Source: Caldithrix sp.
GTDB lineage: Bacteria > KSB1 > UBA2214 > DYKH01
Assembly: GCA_020722685.1 (NCBI GenBank)
Contig: DYKH01000058.1
Location: forward strand, 1 to 29,033
Length of the DNA: 29,033 bases
Direction: 5' to 3'
The notes under the pieces were generated by a model. It did no database searches. It saw only the letters and a program-made list of their open reading frames with translations, and was not told the origin of the DNA. A program made the position numbers and the translations under genes. This document shows positions 7,705-14,717 of the stretch, piece by piece. How positions within the stretch are numbered: position 1 is the stretch's first letter; every line of letters starts with the position of its first letter.

Positions 7705-8334
7705 CTAAGAAAGGCCTTTTACCAAATCCACAGCACTGGCCGCGTCCGGCGCATAGCCGTCGGCGCCAATCTCGTCCGCGAAGCTTTGTGTCAAGGGAGC
7801 TCCGCCGACCACAACTTTGACCGAATCCTTCAAACCGCTGGCTTTTAGAGCGGCCACGGCGTCTTTCATGTTGAGCATGGTGGTGGTCAACAATGCCGAC
7901 ATGCCCATCACTTGCGCCTTACTGTCCTTTATCGCATTGATAAACTTTTCCGGTGCAACATCGACGCCCAAATCGATCACTTCAAATCCGGCGCCTTCCA
8001 TCATCATGGCGACCAGATTCTTGCCGATATCGTGCAAATCGCCTTTCACGGTGCCGACAACGAATTTGCCGATGGGCTTTACGCCCGTCTCAGCCAATTT
8101 GGGTCGTAATACCTTCATGCCTGCTTTCATAGCGCGCGCAGCAATGAGAACTTCCGGAACATAGAATTCGTTGTTCTTGAATTTCTTTCCGACAACTTCC
8201 ATTCCGGCCACCAGTCCCTTATTCAAAACATCGGCCGGAGCAATTCCTTCTCCCAAGGCTTTTATCGTCAGCTCCTCAGTTTTCGGAGCGTTGCCGTTGA
8301 TCAAATTGTCTGCCAGTTCCTGTAGCAGCGCCAT
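7705..8334 (-). CDS. Corrinoid (cobalamin-binding) protein of the methyltransferase type
   Basis: A 209-residue protein of the MtbC/MtaC and MetH-B12-domain type: an N-terminal helical cap domain (about 1-85) and a C-terminal Rossmann-like B12 domain. GDLHDIGKN (98-106) carries the DxHxxG motif with His101, the lower axial cobalt ligand; the later GADGYAPDAA segment fits the corrinoid cleft. In methyl transfer such proteins shuttle a methyl group between a substrate-specific methyltransferase and an acceptor. No MttB/MtaB-like methyltransferase or reductive activase is nearby, so it is an orphan here. The ribosome binding site AGGAGG is very strong. Signal sensing is an alternative role. Confidence 0.9.
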   Translation of the reverse strand: MALLQELADNLINGNAPKTEELTIKALGEGIAPADVLNKGLVAGMEVVGKKFKNNEFYVPEVLIAARAMKAGMKVLRPKLAETGVKPIGKFVVGTVKGDLHDIGKNLVAMMMEGAGFEVIDLGVDVAPEKFINAIKDSKAQVMGMSALLTTTMLNMKDAVAALKASGLKDSVKVVVGGAPLTQSFADEIGADGYAPDAASAVDLVKGLS

Positions 8335-8497
8335 TTAGACCTCCTAGGTTGATGGTGGGTAATAGTTAAACCTGTAGTCGAATCATGCTTGTCAGAGTGA
8401 TAATTTACGCCCCTGCACATCGGGATTTTATTGTCAGTGCCCTTCGTTTCTCAATCAAAACGGCCCATCCCTGCGCGGAAAAGCGATATTTTACGGC

Positions 8498-9034
8498 TCA
8501 ATTCATTTCGCCTTTAAGCTGGCGCGGACGCTGCATCAGCAACTCATGATAGCCGACAGAGATCAGGTCCTCGTTTCGAATGGCAAATTTAGCTTGCAGG
8601 AATTGAAGCCGGTCACGAGAAAGATTCGAGTCTTCAGAATCGTTCAGCACTGCTTCAAACTCGATGAACGAGCCCAAATCCTTCACCCGGTCCAGATGGA
8701 TACGCACATTCTGCCATAGGTACAGCGTTCTCTCTTTGTTGACAGCAATCTGCAGATGCAAGCATTTCTCAAGAACCTGCTTGAGCACTGCCGAATCGCC
8801 GGTTTTGTAGATTAGGTAGTCGCTGATCTTTGCTTCGTCCTTTTGTGGACGCTGATAGGCGATGAGCTCTGCGGGCTCCCCTTCGACTTCACGAAGCTTG
8901 AGCTTGCCCTGCGGAACCTGGAAATAAGTGTCCCGTTGCCATTGCCTCCATTTGAATCTGGCGCCTATTGCCGCAGCGATGTCGGCAGCAAATTTCAGAT
9001 CATGATACTGCGCCTTGATCTCCAGATTTTGCAT
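8498..9034 (-). CDS. CYTH-domain protein (class IV adenylate cyclase-like)
   Basis: A 178-residue CYTH/triphosphate-tunnel protein. The N-terminus MQNLEIKA is the family's ExExK-type strand with the first acidic position occupied by Asn, as is common in the CyaB-like branch. DTYFQVPQGKLKLRE, LIAYQRP and DLGSFIEFE supply the basic and acidic residues that line the tunnel. Members hydrolyse triphosphates or make cAMP from ATP (class IV adenylate cyclase), and sequence alone does not separate these. It begins only 11 bp after the stop of a Crp-family regulator with an intact cyclic-nucleotide pocket. That favours a signalling role, but this is inference. Confidence 0.85.
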   Translation of the reverse strand: MQNLEIKAQYHDLKFAADIAAAIGARFKWRQWQRDTYFQVPQGKLKLREVEGEPAELIAYQRPQKDEAKISDYLIYKTGDSAVLKQVLEKCLHLQIAVNKERTLYLWQNVRIHLDRVKDLGSFIEFEAVLNDSEDSNLSRDRLQFLQAKFAIRNEDLISVGYHELLMQRPRQLKGEMN

Positions 9035-9045
9035 GCGCTGGCTCG

Positions 9046-9738
9046 TTAGCTCCAGTAGGTTTGTTTGAACTTTTCAAAATCCTTGATGATGACCCGATGG
9101 CCCTCACGCTCAATGTACTTCTTGTCCTCAAACATGGCCATTATTCGGGAGATCGTCTCTCTGGCCGTGCCAGCCATATTTGCCAAATCCTGTTGCACCG
9201 GCAGCTTGGGGATAATCATGGCTGCGCCTCGTGGGTGGCCGGTTTGTTCGGCAACGTGAATCAACGCGGCCCCCACCCTACCCACGGCATCCTGCAGAGT
9301 CAAATTTTCGATCTGTACATCGCATTTGCGAATGCGATCGGCCAAGACTTTTAAGAGCTCGATAGAGATCTGCGGATACTTTTCAATCAGGAGCAGAAAC
9401 TCGCTTCGCCGCAACATCAAAAGCTCGGACGATTCCATCGCTGTCACCGTTGCCGACCTTTCTTTGCCGTCCAACAATGAGAGCTCGCCAAAGAAATCTC
9501 CGGACTTGAGCATTGTCAAAATGACTTCCCGCCCCTCATCGCTTGTTCGGGTAATTTTTACCGTCCCTTTGAGAATGATAAAAAGTGTTTGCCCAACCTC
9601 CTCTTCCACCAAAATAACATCTCCGTCCCGACAATCGCGATGAACACATTGATCAGCAATTTGAGCTACTTCCGCGTCCCTCATCTTGCTGAAGAGAGGC
9701 ACGTGCTTCAACAGCCTGACTGTTCGTTCATCTGCCAT
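9046..9738 (-). CDS. Crp/Fnr-family transcriptional regulator
   Basis: A 230-residue regulator with an N-terminal cyclic-nucleotide-binding barrel and a C-terminal winged helix. The phosphate-binding cassette reads GEL (84-86) and ERSAT (93-97), keeping the Glu, Arg, Ser and Thr residues that contact cAMP in E. coli CRP; no Fnr-type iron-sulfur cysteine set is seen. TARETISRIM forms the recognition helix. The frame is open to 9840, but the ATG at 9738 has GGAG 8 nt upstream and gives the usual length. The CYTH gene follows 11 bp downstream. The ligand could be cAMP or another nucleotide. Confidence 0.9.
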   Translation of the reverse strand: MADERTVRLLKHVPLFSKMRDAEVAQIADQCVHRDCRDGDVILVEEEVGQTLFIILKGTVKITRTSDEGREVILTMLKSGDFFGELSLLDGKERSATVTAMESSELLMLRRSEFLLLIEKYPQISIELLKVLADRIRKCDVQIENLTLQDAVGRVGAALIHVAEQTGHPRGAAMIIPKLPVQQDLANMAGTARETISRIMAMFEDKKYIEREGHRVIIKDFEKFKQTYWS

Positions 9739-9787
9739 ACTCTGGCTCCAGCTTTTGTCCCATCGTGTGTCATTTAGTGTATTGCTG

Positions 9788-9814
9788 TTCGACCACCAAG
9801 GCCGGGTGGTCAAA
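9788..9814 (-). promoter_or_regulatory. Palindrome upstream of the Crp-family gene, operator candidate
   Basis: TTCGACCACC (9788-9797) and GGTGGTCAAA (9805-9814) form 10-bp arms with one mismatch around a 7-nt spacer, centred about 63 bp upstream of the ATG. It does not match the E. coli CRP consensus. Position and symmetry suit an operator, perhaps for autoregulation; a simple RNA hairpin is the alternative. Confidence 0.3.
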
Positions 9815-9873
9815 CGCGGAAGCCTGCGGCGATTCTCCAAGAGTTACTGCAAACAATCTGATCACAGGATGCG

Positions 9874-9948
9874 GTCACCCGTGCGCATGCAGGGGTCTCC
9901 TTTTGCCGTGTAATGGAAAGGAGATTCCTGCATCCGCAGGGGAATGAC
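9874..9948. repeat. REP/BIME-like 75-bp palindromic repeat
   Basis: The element begins GTCA and ends TGAC and consists of two related units in inverted orientation. The core stem pairs 9883-9903 with 9917-9937 (21 positions: one C/C mismatch and two G-U-capable pairs) around a 13-nt loop. The right unit (CCTGCATCCGCAGGGGAATGAC) resembles the GTCATTCC-type palindromes scattered in many bacterial genomes. No target-site duplication or transposase gene is seen. It lies between the glycosyltransferase stop and the Crp-family gene and could act as an mRNA-stabilising or terminating hairpin. Confidence 0.55.
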
Positions 9949-9989
9949 AGCACTGCCAGAACAGCCAATGATTGATTACAACAATCTGC

Positions 9990-11117
9990 TTAAGCATTCA
10001 TTTTCAAACAGCGGGCGTACACCCGCTCAACCTCATCCACCATTCTTTCGATGGTAAAGCGCCTTTCCACCTCAGACCGGGCAGCCTGAGCCAACGTCTG
10101 GCGGAGGTTCTCGTTCAACAACAGTCTTCTCACTGCCGCGGTCAATGCTTCGACATTCTTGGCCTCAACCAAAAGACCGCTGTGTTCATTGTCAATAATG
10201 TCCAAAACACCGTCGCAGTTGCTGGAAACCACCGGCAGCTTAGCGGCCATTGCTTCGATAACCACCAAGCCAAAGGCTTCGGCGTGAGAAGGAAAAGCAA
10301 AGATATCCATGGCCGCAAGTACGGCAGGAATGTCGTTACGAAACCCCGCCAAGATCAATCGCTTGCCCAAGCCAAGCCGGGCTATCTTGTCGTAAATCTG
10401 CTTCGCTCGCTGCTCTTCGCCACGCGTCGGTTCGCCGATGATCATGAAACGGCTGTGCGGGAATTCTTTGCTGATCCGCCCGGCCATCTCCAAGAACTCC
10501 AGATGGCCCTTTCCTTCCTGCAGCCGCCCGATGGTACCGATCAACAACTCTTGCTGGGCGATGCCAAACTCGCCGCGTATTTGCTGCCTCTTTGCCGCCA
10601 GATTCTGATATAATTTCAGGTCCAAGCCATGGTGTATCACTCCCACTCTGTCGGCACCAATTGGATGAGTAGCCAACAAATTGTCGGCAATAACCTGAGA
10701 CACGGCAGTCGTGTAGCTGATGCGCCGGTAGATCCAGCGGTGGAACGGATCCTTCTTTGCCTTTTGCGTCCCAATGTGCTTGATAAATACGATGGGCTTG
10801 CCTCGCAGCAAGGAGGCAACCGGAGCAATCGTCCAAAGGTCCTTTGAATAATGGGCATGGATGAGGTCAATCGGATTGCGACGTAAAAAGGCCAGCAAAC
10901 GGCACATTGACCAGGGAGCGAGATAACCGGAAGGGGCAAAATGAAAAACCGGCATTCCTTTTCGGATCGCATCCTTTTCTATTTCGCTGCCCGCCCGACA
11001 TAGCACGACGACTTGATGTCCGCGGGACCGCAATTGCTCGGACAAAATGCCGACGTGCATCTCCATGCCACCCCAAGAACCGGAGGAGCACACTTGCGCA
11101 ATCTTTAACCGGAGCAT
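9990..11117 (-). CDS. GT-B glycosyltransferase (family 4-like, group 1)
   Basis: A 375-residue retaining glycosyltransferase with two Rossmann domains. The N-terminal GSWGGMEMHV carries the glycine loop seen in these enzymes. The C-terminal domain has GTIGRLQEGKGHLEFLE, with Arg and Lys positions for the sugar-nucleotide phosphates, and the EX7E motif in EAFGLVVIEAMA. Such enzymes add sugars to lipopolysaccharide, exopolysaccharide or glycolipids at the inner-membrane face; donor and acceptor are not predictable. It stands alone, without a polysaccharide cluster, behind its own possible promoter. The ATG at 11117 has no obvious Shine-Dalgarno sequence. Confidence 0.9.
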   Translation of the reverse strand: MLRLKIAQVCSSGSWGGMEMHVGILSEQLRSRGHQVVVLCRAGSEIEKDAIRKGMPVFHFAPSGYLAPWSMCRLLAFLRRNPIDLIHAHYSKDLWTIAPVASLLRGKPIVFIKHIGTQKAKKDPFHRWIYRRISYTTAVSQVIADNLLATHPIGADRVGVIHHGLDLKLYQNLAAKRQQIRGEFGIAQQELLIGTIGRLQEGKGHLEFLEMAGRISKEFPHSRFMIIGEPTRGEEQRAKQIYDKIARLGLGKRLILAGFRNDIPAVLAAMDIFAFPSHAEAFGLVVIEAMAAKLPVVSSNCDGVLDIIDNEHSGLLVEAKNVEALTAAVRRLLLNENLRQTLAQAARSEVERRFTIERMVDEVERVYARCLKMNA

Positions 11118-11199
11118 GGAAAAATGGCAAAAGGCCTTTCGAATGGGTTAGCAGCCAGCCGCGCACACGAGGCCGGATGAGATTGTCAGCTTGCGGCAA

Positions 11200-11228
11200 A
11201 AAATAGCACTTTGCTGGCATTTATGCAA
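11200..11228 (-). promoter_or_regulatory. Candidate promoter for the glycosyltransferase gene
   Basis: On the minus strand TTGCAT (11223-11228) and TATTTT (11200-11205) are separated by exactly 17 bp, in an AT-rich patch of the 250-bp gap between nadD and the glycosyltransferase. The -35 match is weak (3/6), the -10 moderate (4/6). The leader would be about 75 nt. Apart from this, I see nothing in 11118-11367. Confidence 0.4.
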
Positions 11229-11367
11229 GTCATTTCTCATTTGGCGGAATTTTGACCGGCCTCAATTCGCTTTGCTCGTCTGGAAGAAAGACTTGACGAA
11301 AAGTATGCGGTTCAGAGAAGTATTGAGCAGGAACGGAAGAAATGCATTGGGGATGCGCCGGTCACAC

Positions 11368-11955
11368 TCATGGCTTATAAAGCTCATGACGAAGAATGTA
11401 CTCTTGAACTTTTCGCGGCAACAAATAACGAACGCTTCTGCCGGTTTTGATTCGCTCGCGCAGCTCAGAAGAAGAAATTCCCAGCGGCGGCGTGGCCAAT
11501 CTGATGGCGTCGTTGCGGAAATCAGAAAACTCTTGATGCAGCTCTATCCCCGGACGACTTACGGCAACCACCCGGCAGAGGTCGAAAATTCTTTCAGCGC
11601 GGTGCCAGGAAGCCATTTCGGCCAGACTATCCGCACCGATGATTAGAAAGAGATCGTTGCTGCGTAGGGCGTACTGTGCATGGAGTTCTTCCAGGGTATC
11701 GACGGTAAAGGAAACGCCGCCGCGCTTTATTTCCAGATCGGACGCCTCGAATGCGGCATTGTCGGCAACAGCTAATCGTACCATTTCCAGACGGTGAGCA
11801 GCAGGAGTAATGACGACATGGTTTTTGTGTGGAGGGTTGGCACAGGGAATGAAGAGAACCTTGTCCAAATTCAGAGAGTCTCGCACTTGCTCCGCTACCA
11901 TCAAGTGCGCAATGTGGATCGGATCAAAAGTGCCCCCATAGACACCTATTCTCAA
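11368..11955 (-). CDS. nadD: NadD, nicotinate-nucleotide adenylyltransferase
   Basis: The enzyme transfers AMP from ATP to nicotinate mononucleotide to make deamido-NAD, the penultimate step of NAD synthesis. GGTFDPIHIAH (7-17) is the nucleotidyltransferase H/TxxH motif and ISSSELRERI near the C-terminus is the second ATP-binding motif. The 195-residue length is normal. The start is TTG (11953-11955), preceded by GGGAG about 10 nt upstream, and gives the standard MRIGVYGGTFDP opening. It follows bamD after an 87-bp gap that contains a perfect stem-loop. Confidence 0.95.
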   Translation of the reverse strand: MRIGVYGGTFDPIHIAHLMVAEQVRDSLNLDKVLFIPCANPPHKNHVVITPAAHRLEMVRLAVADNAAFEASDLEIKRGGVSFTVDTLEELHAQYALRSNDLFLIIGADSLAEMASWHRAERIFDLCRVVAVSRPGIELHQEFSDFRNDAIRLATPPLGISSSELRERIKTGRSVRYLLPRKVQEYILRHELYKP

Positions 11956-11994
11956 AGGTCAAACTCTCCCAAAAGGGGAAACGAATCGGAATCC

Positions 11995-12021
11995 GGGTCG
12001 CTGCAGTTTACGCAGCGATCC
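11995..12021 (-). repeat. Intergenic stem-loop between bamD and nadD
   Basis: TCGCTGC (11998-12004) pairs perfectly with GCAGCGA (12012-12018) around a 7-nt loop; outer bases extend it to 10 pairs with one G-U. No T-tract follows on either strand, so it is more likely an mRNA-processing or stability element, or a REP-like palindrome, than an intrinsic terminator. Confidence 0.4.
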
Positions 12022-12042
12022 GCAGTGCCCATGCAGCGCCGC

Positions 12043-12876
12043 TTACGGCTTGCTCAAAGCGCTTGCGCTTTCGGCCTCCTTAGCTCCGCCGGCATTCTTT
12101 GTCGAGCTGTCTCTTCTAAGCTCAGCCAATCTTTCTTTGGCTTTAGCGGCCAGCTCATGTTTTGGATATTTGTTGAGAAAAGTAGTGAAAGCCTCCAAAG
12201 CCTCCGACCTTTTCTCCAGCTTTCGGTAACACTCTCCCAGCCAATATTGAGCTTTCGGTCCAAAAGAAGAGTCATAGTAACCCTCCAGGACCTTTTGGAA
12301 ATAAATGCTCGCGGCCTCATAGTATCCCATCTTGCGATATTGTTCCGCAGCGGAATACACCTTGCGCGCCAGCTTTTCGCGTGTTTGGTAGAGTTTCTCC
12401 GAGACCTGCGGTGCAAGCGGACTGGAGTGATAGTCCTCCAAAAACTCCTGAAATTCTCTGATGGCCTTGTGGGTGTATTCCTGATCCAGAGAATACTTGG
12501 GCGACAGATTGTAATAGCTGACTCCAAGCTTGTACTTTGCGTCATCGACATATTCAGAATTCGGATAAACCTTGATCAGCCTTTCGTATTCGCTCGCCGC
12601 CAGAATATATTCCTTCAAATAGAAATGACATTCGCCAAGATAGAATTGAGCCTTGTCGGCGATGTTGCTGCCGCTGTTACTCAGGGTAATGATGCGAAAC
12701 TGCGTCTTGGCGTCAAGGTAGTGCCTCTTTTCGAACATTTTTAACGCAATGGCCAAACGTTCTTCCGCAGAAACATCGGGCCTGATTTTGTGTGAGCTAC
12801 AGGAGGTCAAGTATATGAACGTATAAAGTACGGCCAAGCTGAGTAGCGTACTCTTGCGAACCAGTCTAAAGTACAT
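12043..12876 (-). CDS. bamD: BamD-like outer-membrane assembly lipoprotein (TPR)
   Basis: A 277-residue lipoprotein: N-terminal signal sequence with lipobox YLTSC (acylated Cys26), then about five tetratricopeptide-like repeats such as AKTQFRIITLSNSGSNIADKA, AASEYERLIKVYPNSEYVDDA and ALEAFTTFLNKYPKHELAAKA. BamD is the essential periplasmic lipoprotein of the BAM complex that inserts beta-barrel proteins. A short Ala/Ser/Glu-rich tail extends beyond the last repeat. It lies downstream of lnt, whose product matures lipoproteins, and of a likely BAM substrate. A YbgF/CpoB-type TPR protein is the alternative, but the lipobox and repeat plan favour BamD. Confidence 0.88.
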   Translation of the reverse strand: MYFRLVRKSTLLSLAVLYTFIYLTSCSSHKIRPDVSAEERLAIALKMFEKRHYLDAKTQFRIITLSNSGSNIADKAQFYLGECHFYLKEYILAASEYERLIKVYPNSEYVDDAKYKLGVSYYNLSPKYSLDQEYTHKAIREFQEFLEDYHSSPLAPQVSEKLYQTREKLARKVYSAAEQYRKMGYYEAASIYFQKVLEGYYDSSFGPKAQYWLGECYRKLEKRSEALEAFTTFLNKYPKHELAAKAKERLAELRRDSSTKNAGGAKEAESASALSKP

Positions 12877-12895
12877 GCGAATATCCCAAATTGAT

Positions 12896-13528
12896 TTATT
12901 TGCTTCTGAATGAGTAGAAAATATAGATCACTCCACCCGAGGCAATCGTAATAATGATCGGCTCAACAATGGCGGAAAAGAAGCTCCTTGCCTTTCTTTG
13001 GCTGCGAGTGAAAGGAAAAGCGGCGCTTTCGACCTTTTCTATCTCGCCGGCGCCGATCTTATCGCCCCGGCTTTTGCAGAACCTTTTGGCCACCAGGATG
13101 CGATGATCCGGCGCAATCGCTTTTAGATAAAAGGCAACAGTGGCAGTGCGAGCGATGCTATCCGCCGGCAAGGAATCGCTTGCTTGATAATTGACCTTCA
13201 ACTCTATGGGCTGATACTCGATCCGCAAGCCTTGAGCCTGCAGATTGACCGCCGAATCGGCTTGAAAAACATCGGTAATGCCGTTTTCGCGCGCCCACAA
13301 CAGGAGCTGACTCTCGATGAGCCAACTTCCATCGGCTTCCTGAACAGGCCCGCGGAGAATGAGAGCCGGGGCATCGCCAAATTTCAAGTCCTTTAAGGCC
13401 GTTTGTACGATCTCGGCGGTGAGTTGCTCCATTACCTGCAAATTACTTTTGCTGGGCTCGCTTCCTTGAATAGGTATCGCGCCGCAGAGAACGAGAAGGA
13501 CAAGAGTTATTGGAGTTCGTCTATTCAC
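12896..13528 (-). CDS. Secreted/membrane-anchored protein of unknown function
   Basis: I do not recognise the family. The 210-residue protein has an N-terminal signal peptide (about 1-22, TPITLVLLVLCGAIPIQGSE) and a hydrophobic C-terminal segment (about 185-206) followed by a few basic residues. The middle is a predicted alpha/beta periplasmic region. The C-terminal half resembles FCB-type proteins that end in a single membrane anchor. The GTG start (13526-13528) has no Shine-Dalgarno sequence and lies inside the end of a short upstream reading frame, suggesting coupled translation. It sits 19 bp before bamD, after a PorV-like gene, so a cell-envelope role is likely. Confidence 0.75.
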   Translation of the reverse strand: MNRRTPITLVLLVLCGAIPIQGSEPSKSNLQVMEQLTAEIVQTALKDLKFGDAPALILRGPVQEADGSWLIESQLLLWARENGITDVFQADSAVNLQAQGLRIEYQPIELKVNYQASDSLPADSIARTATVAFYLKAIAPDHRILVAKRFCKSRGDKIGAGEIEKVESAAFPFTRSQRKARSFFSAIVEPIIITIASGGVIYIFYSFRSK

Positions 13529-13622
13529 TATGCAATTGAGATAAAACGTCGAGTGCGCGTAATGCCTGGGTTCGGCTCAGCCAGTCCGTGCTCGCAATCG
13601 CCGGCGCGAGAATCTCGCTCAC
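13521..13622 (-). CDS. Possible 33-residue small ORF overlapping the next gene
   Basis: A GTG-initiated frame of 33 codons fills most of the 122-bp gap between the PorV-like gene and the unknown secreted protein. Its TAG stop overlaps the downstream GTG start by 8 bp. The predicted peptide is helical and amphipathic (for example DWLSRTQALRALDVLSQL) and uses ordinary codons, but its own ribosome binding site is weak. It could be a leader peptide that couples translation to the next gene, a real microprotein, or chance. Confidence 0.3.
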   Translation of the reverse strand: MSEILAPAIASTDWLSRTQALRALDVLSQLHSE

Positions 13623-13650
13623 TTCAACTCTGACTGATTAAGCAAGTTCC

Positions 13651-14691
13651 TTAAATTCTAATCGTCACGGTTAAATAGTGTTTGTAATCGCGCCGGTTTG
13701 CTGTGGCGTGCATTTGTAAAGCGTAACTCAAAACAAAATCGCTGGCGAGGAATTGGTTTTCCTCCGAATGAAATAGATCGCTATTGAGGAGACTGACACC
13801 GATGGAATACACGTTTTTATTCTGATCCTTTTGATGAAAAAAACCGGTTCGCAGGGCAAAATACGGGCCTGGAGCGTAGTCCAATCCCAGGTGCAGTTCG
13901 CGCTTGACCGTTCTCTGCTCCTCCGAGGCATTGCGCAAGTCTGCTGCCAGCAATAGAGACCTAAGCGGCCGGAAGGAAATGCCGACGTTGATGGTCTCGT
14001 CGATGATCCGATCATCCAGCGAAAAAAGCTCTGCCACGTCCTCTGGGAAATCAAAATACACCATGCCGAGGCACATTTTGTCGCTCGGCTGAATCAGAAC
14101 GCCGTAAGACGCACCGATTCCGCGACGCTTGTTCGTGTACCTTTTGGCCGAAATCAAATAGCCTGACGCGCCAATGGCGATTTGTTTGGCCAACCGCAGC
14201 CGCGAGGTAAACACGGAGTAATTGCGATCCAACAAATCCGAAGACGAAAACAATCGGCCATCGTCTTTTACCGGAGGAATCCAGGGCAATTCTTCCACGG
14301 CCAGCAAACCAAAGGAGAAATCAGGCAGTGAAAATGCAATGGACTTGAGGACCAAACCGGCATAGCTCAACCAATCCAGTCCGCTCAGACTTGCTGTTTC
14401 CTTCAATTCCGATCGGCTGCGGACAGCCTCGACGCTGCCGATGGGGTTTAGGAACGCGGTAAATCGGCCCGTCTTGGAAAACCGGTAAAGCTCAAGGGTG
14501 GCTGGATTGAAGAGGACGCCGGCCGATGCGTCCAAGACAGCCGTGCAAGCGCCGCCCATTCCGTGGGCTCTGGCCTTGATGGTACTCGGACTCAAGCGGA
14601 TCTTGTTCATTGCGACGGCGCTGTCAAGGTACGTTTGTAAAACGGCCAAACAAAGAATAATCGGTGTGACTTTAAGAGCTCTCTTACGCAT
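13651..14691 (-). CDS. PorV/UPF0164-like outer-membrane beta-barrel protein
   Basis: A 346-residue secreted protein with a signal peptide (KVTPIILCLAVLQTYLDSAVA) followed by ARAHGMGGACTAVLDASAGVLFNPATL, the glycine-rich opening shared with PorV/PorQ and FadL-like barrels. The rest alternates short amphipathic strands and ends in the aromatic/basic strand HYLTVTIRI. In Bacteroidota-type organisms these proteins serve the outer membrane or type IX secretion, but no por genes are nearby. The frame is open to a TTG at 14721 that overlaps the lnt stop by 4 bp; I prefer the ATG at 14691 because it gives a standard signal peptide. A second, distant relative lies at 25381-26421. Confidence 0.78.
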   Translation of the reverse strand: MRKRALKVTPIILCLAVLQTYLDSAVAMNKIRLSPSTIKARAHGMGGACTAVLDASAGVLFNPATLELYRFSKTGRFTAFLNPIGSVEAVRSRSELKETASLSGLDWLSYAGLVLKSIAFSLPDFSFGLLAVEELPWIPPVKDDGRLFSSSDLLDRNYSVFTSRLRLAKQIAIGASGYLISAKRYTNKRRGIGASYGVLIQPSDKMCLGMVYFDFPEDVAELFSLDDRIIDETINVGISFRPLRSLLLAADLRNASEEQRTVKRELHLGLDYAPGPYFALRTGFFHQKDQNKNVYSIGVSLLNSDLFHSEENQFLASDFVLSYALQMHATANRRDYKHYLTVTIRI

Positions 14692-14717
14692 GAAATCAAA
14701 ACAAGTGATCGTGCCGG

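Noticed and set aside
8335..8497. Cobalamin riboswitch before the corrinoid gene
   Set aside because: A GGCACTG stretch is present, but the B12-box and the rest of the conserved core are absent.
9739..9840. N-terminal extension of the Crp-family protein to 264 residues
   Set aside because: The extension is Trp/Arg-rich, unlike the family, covers a palindrome, and the ATG at 9738 has a proper ribosome binding site.
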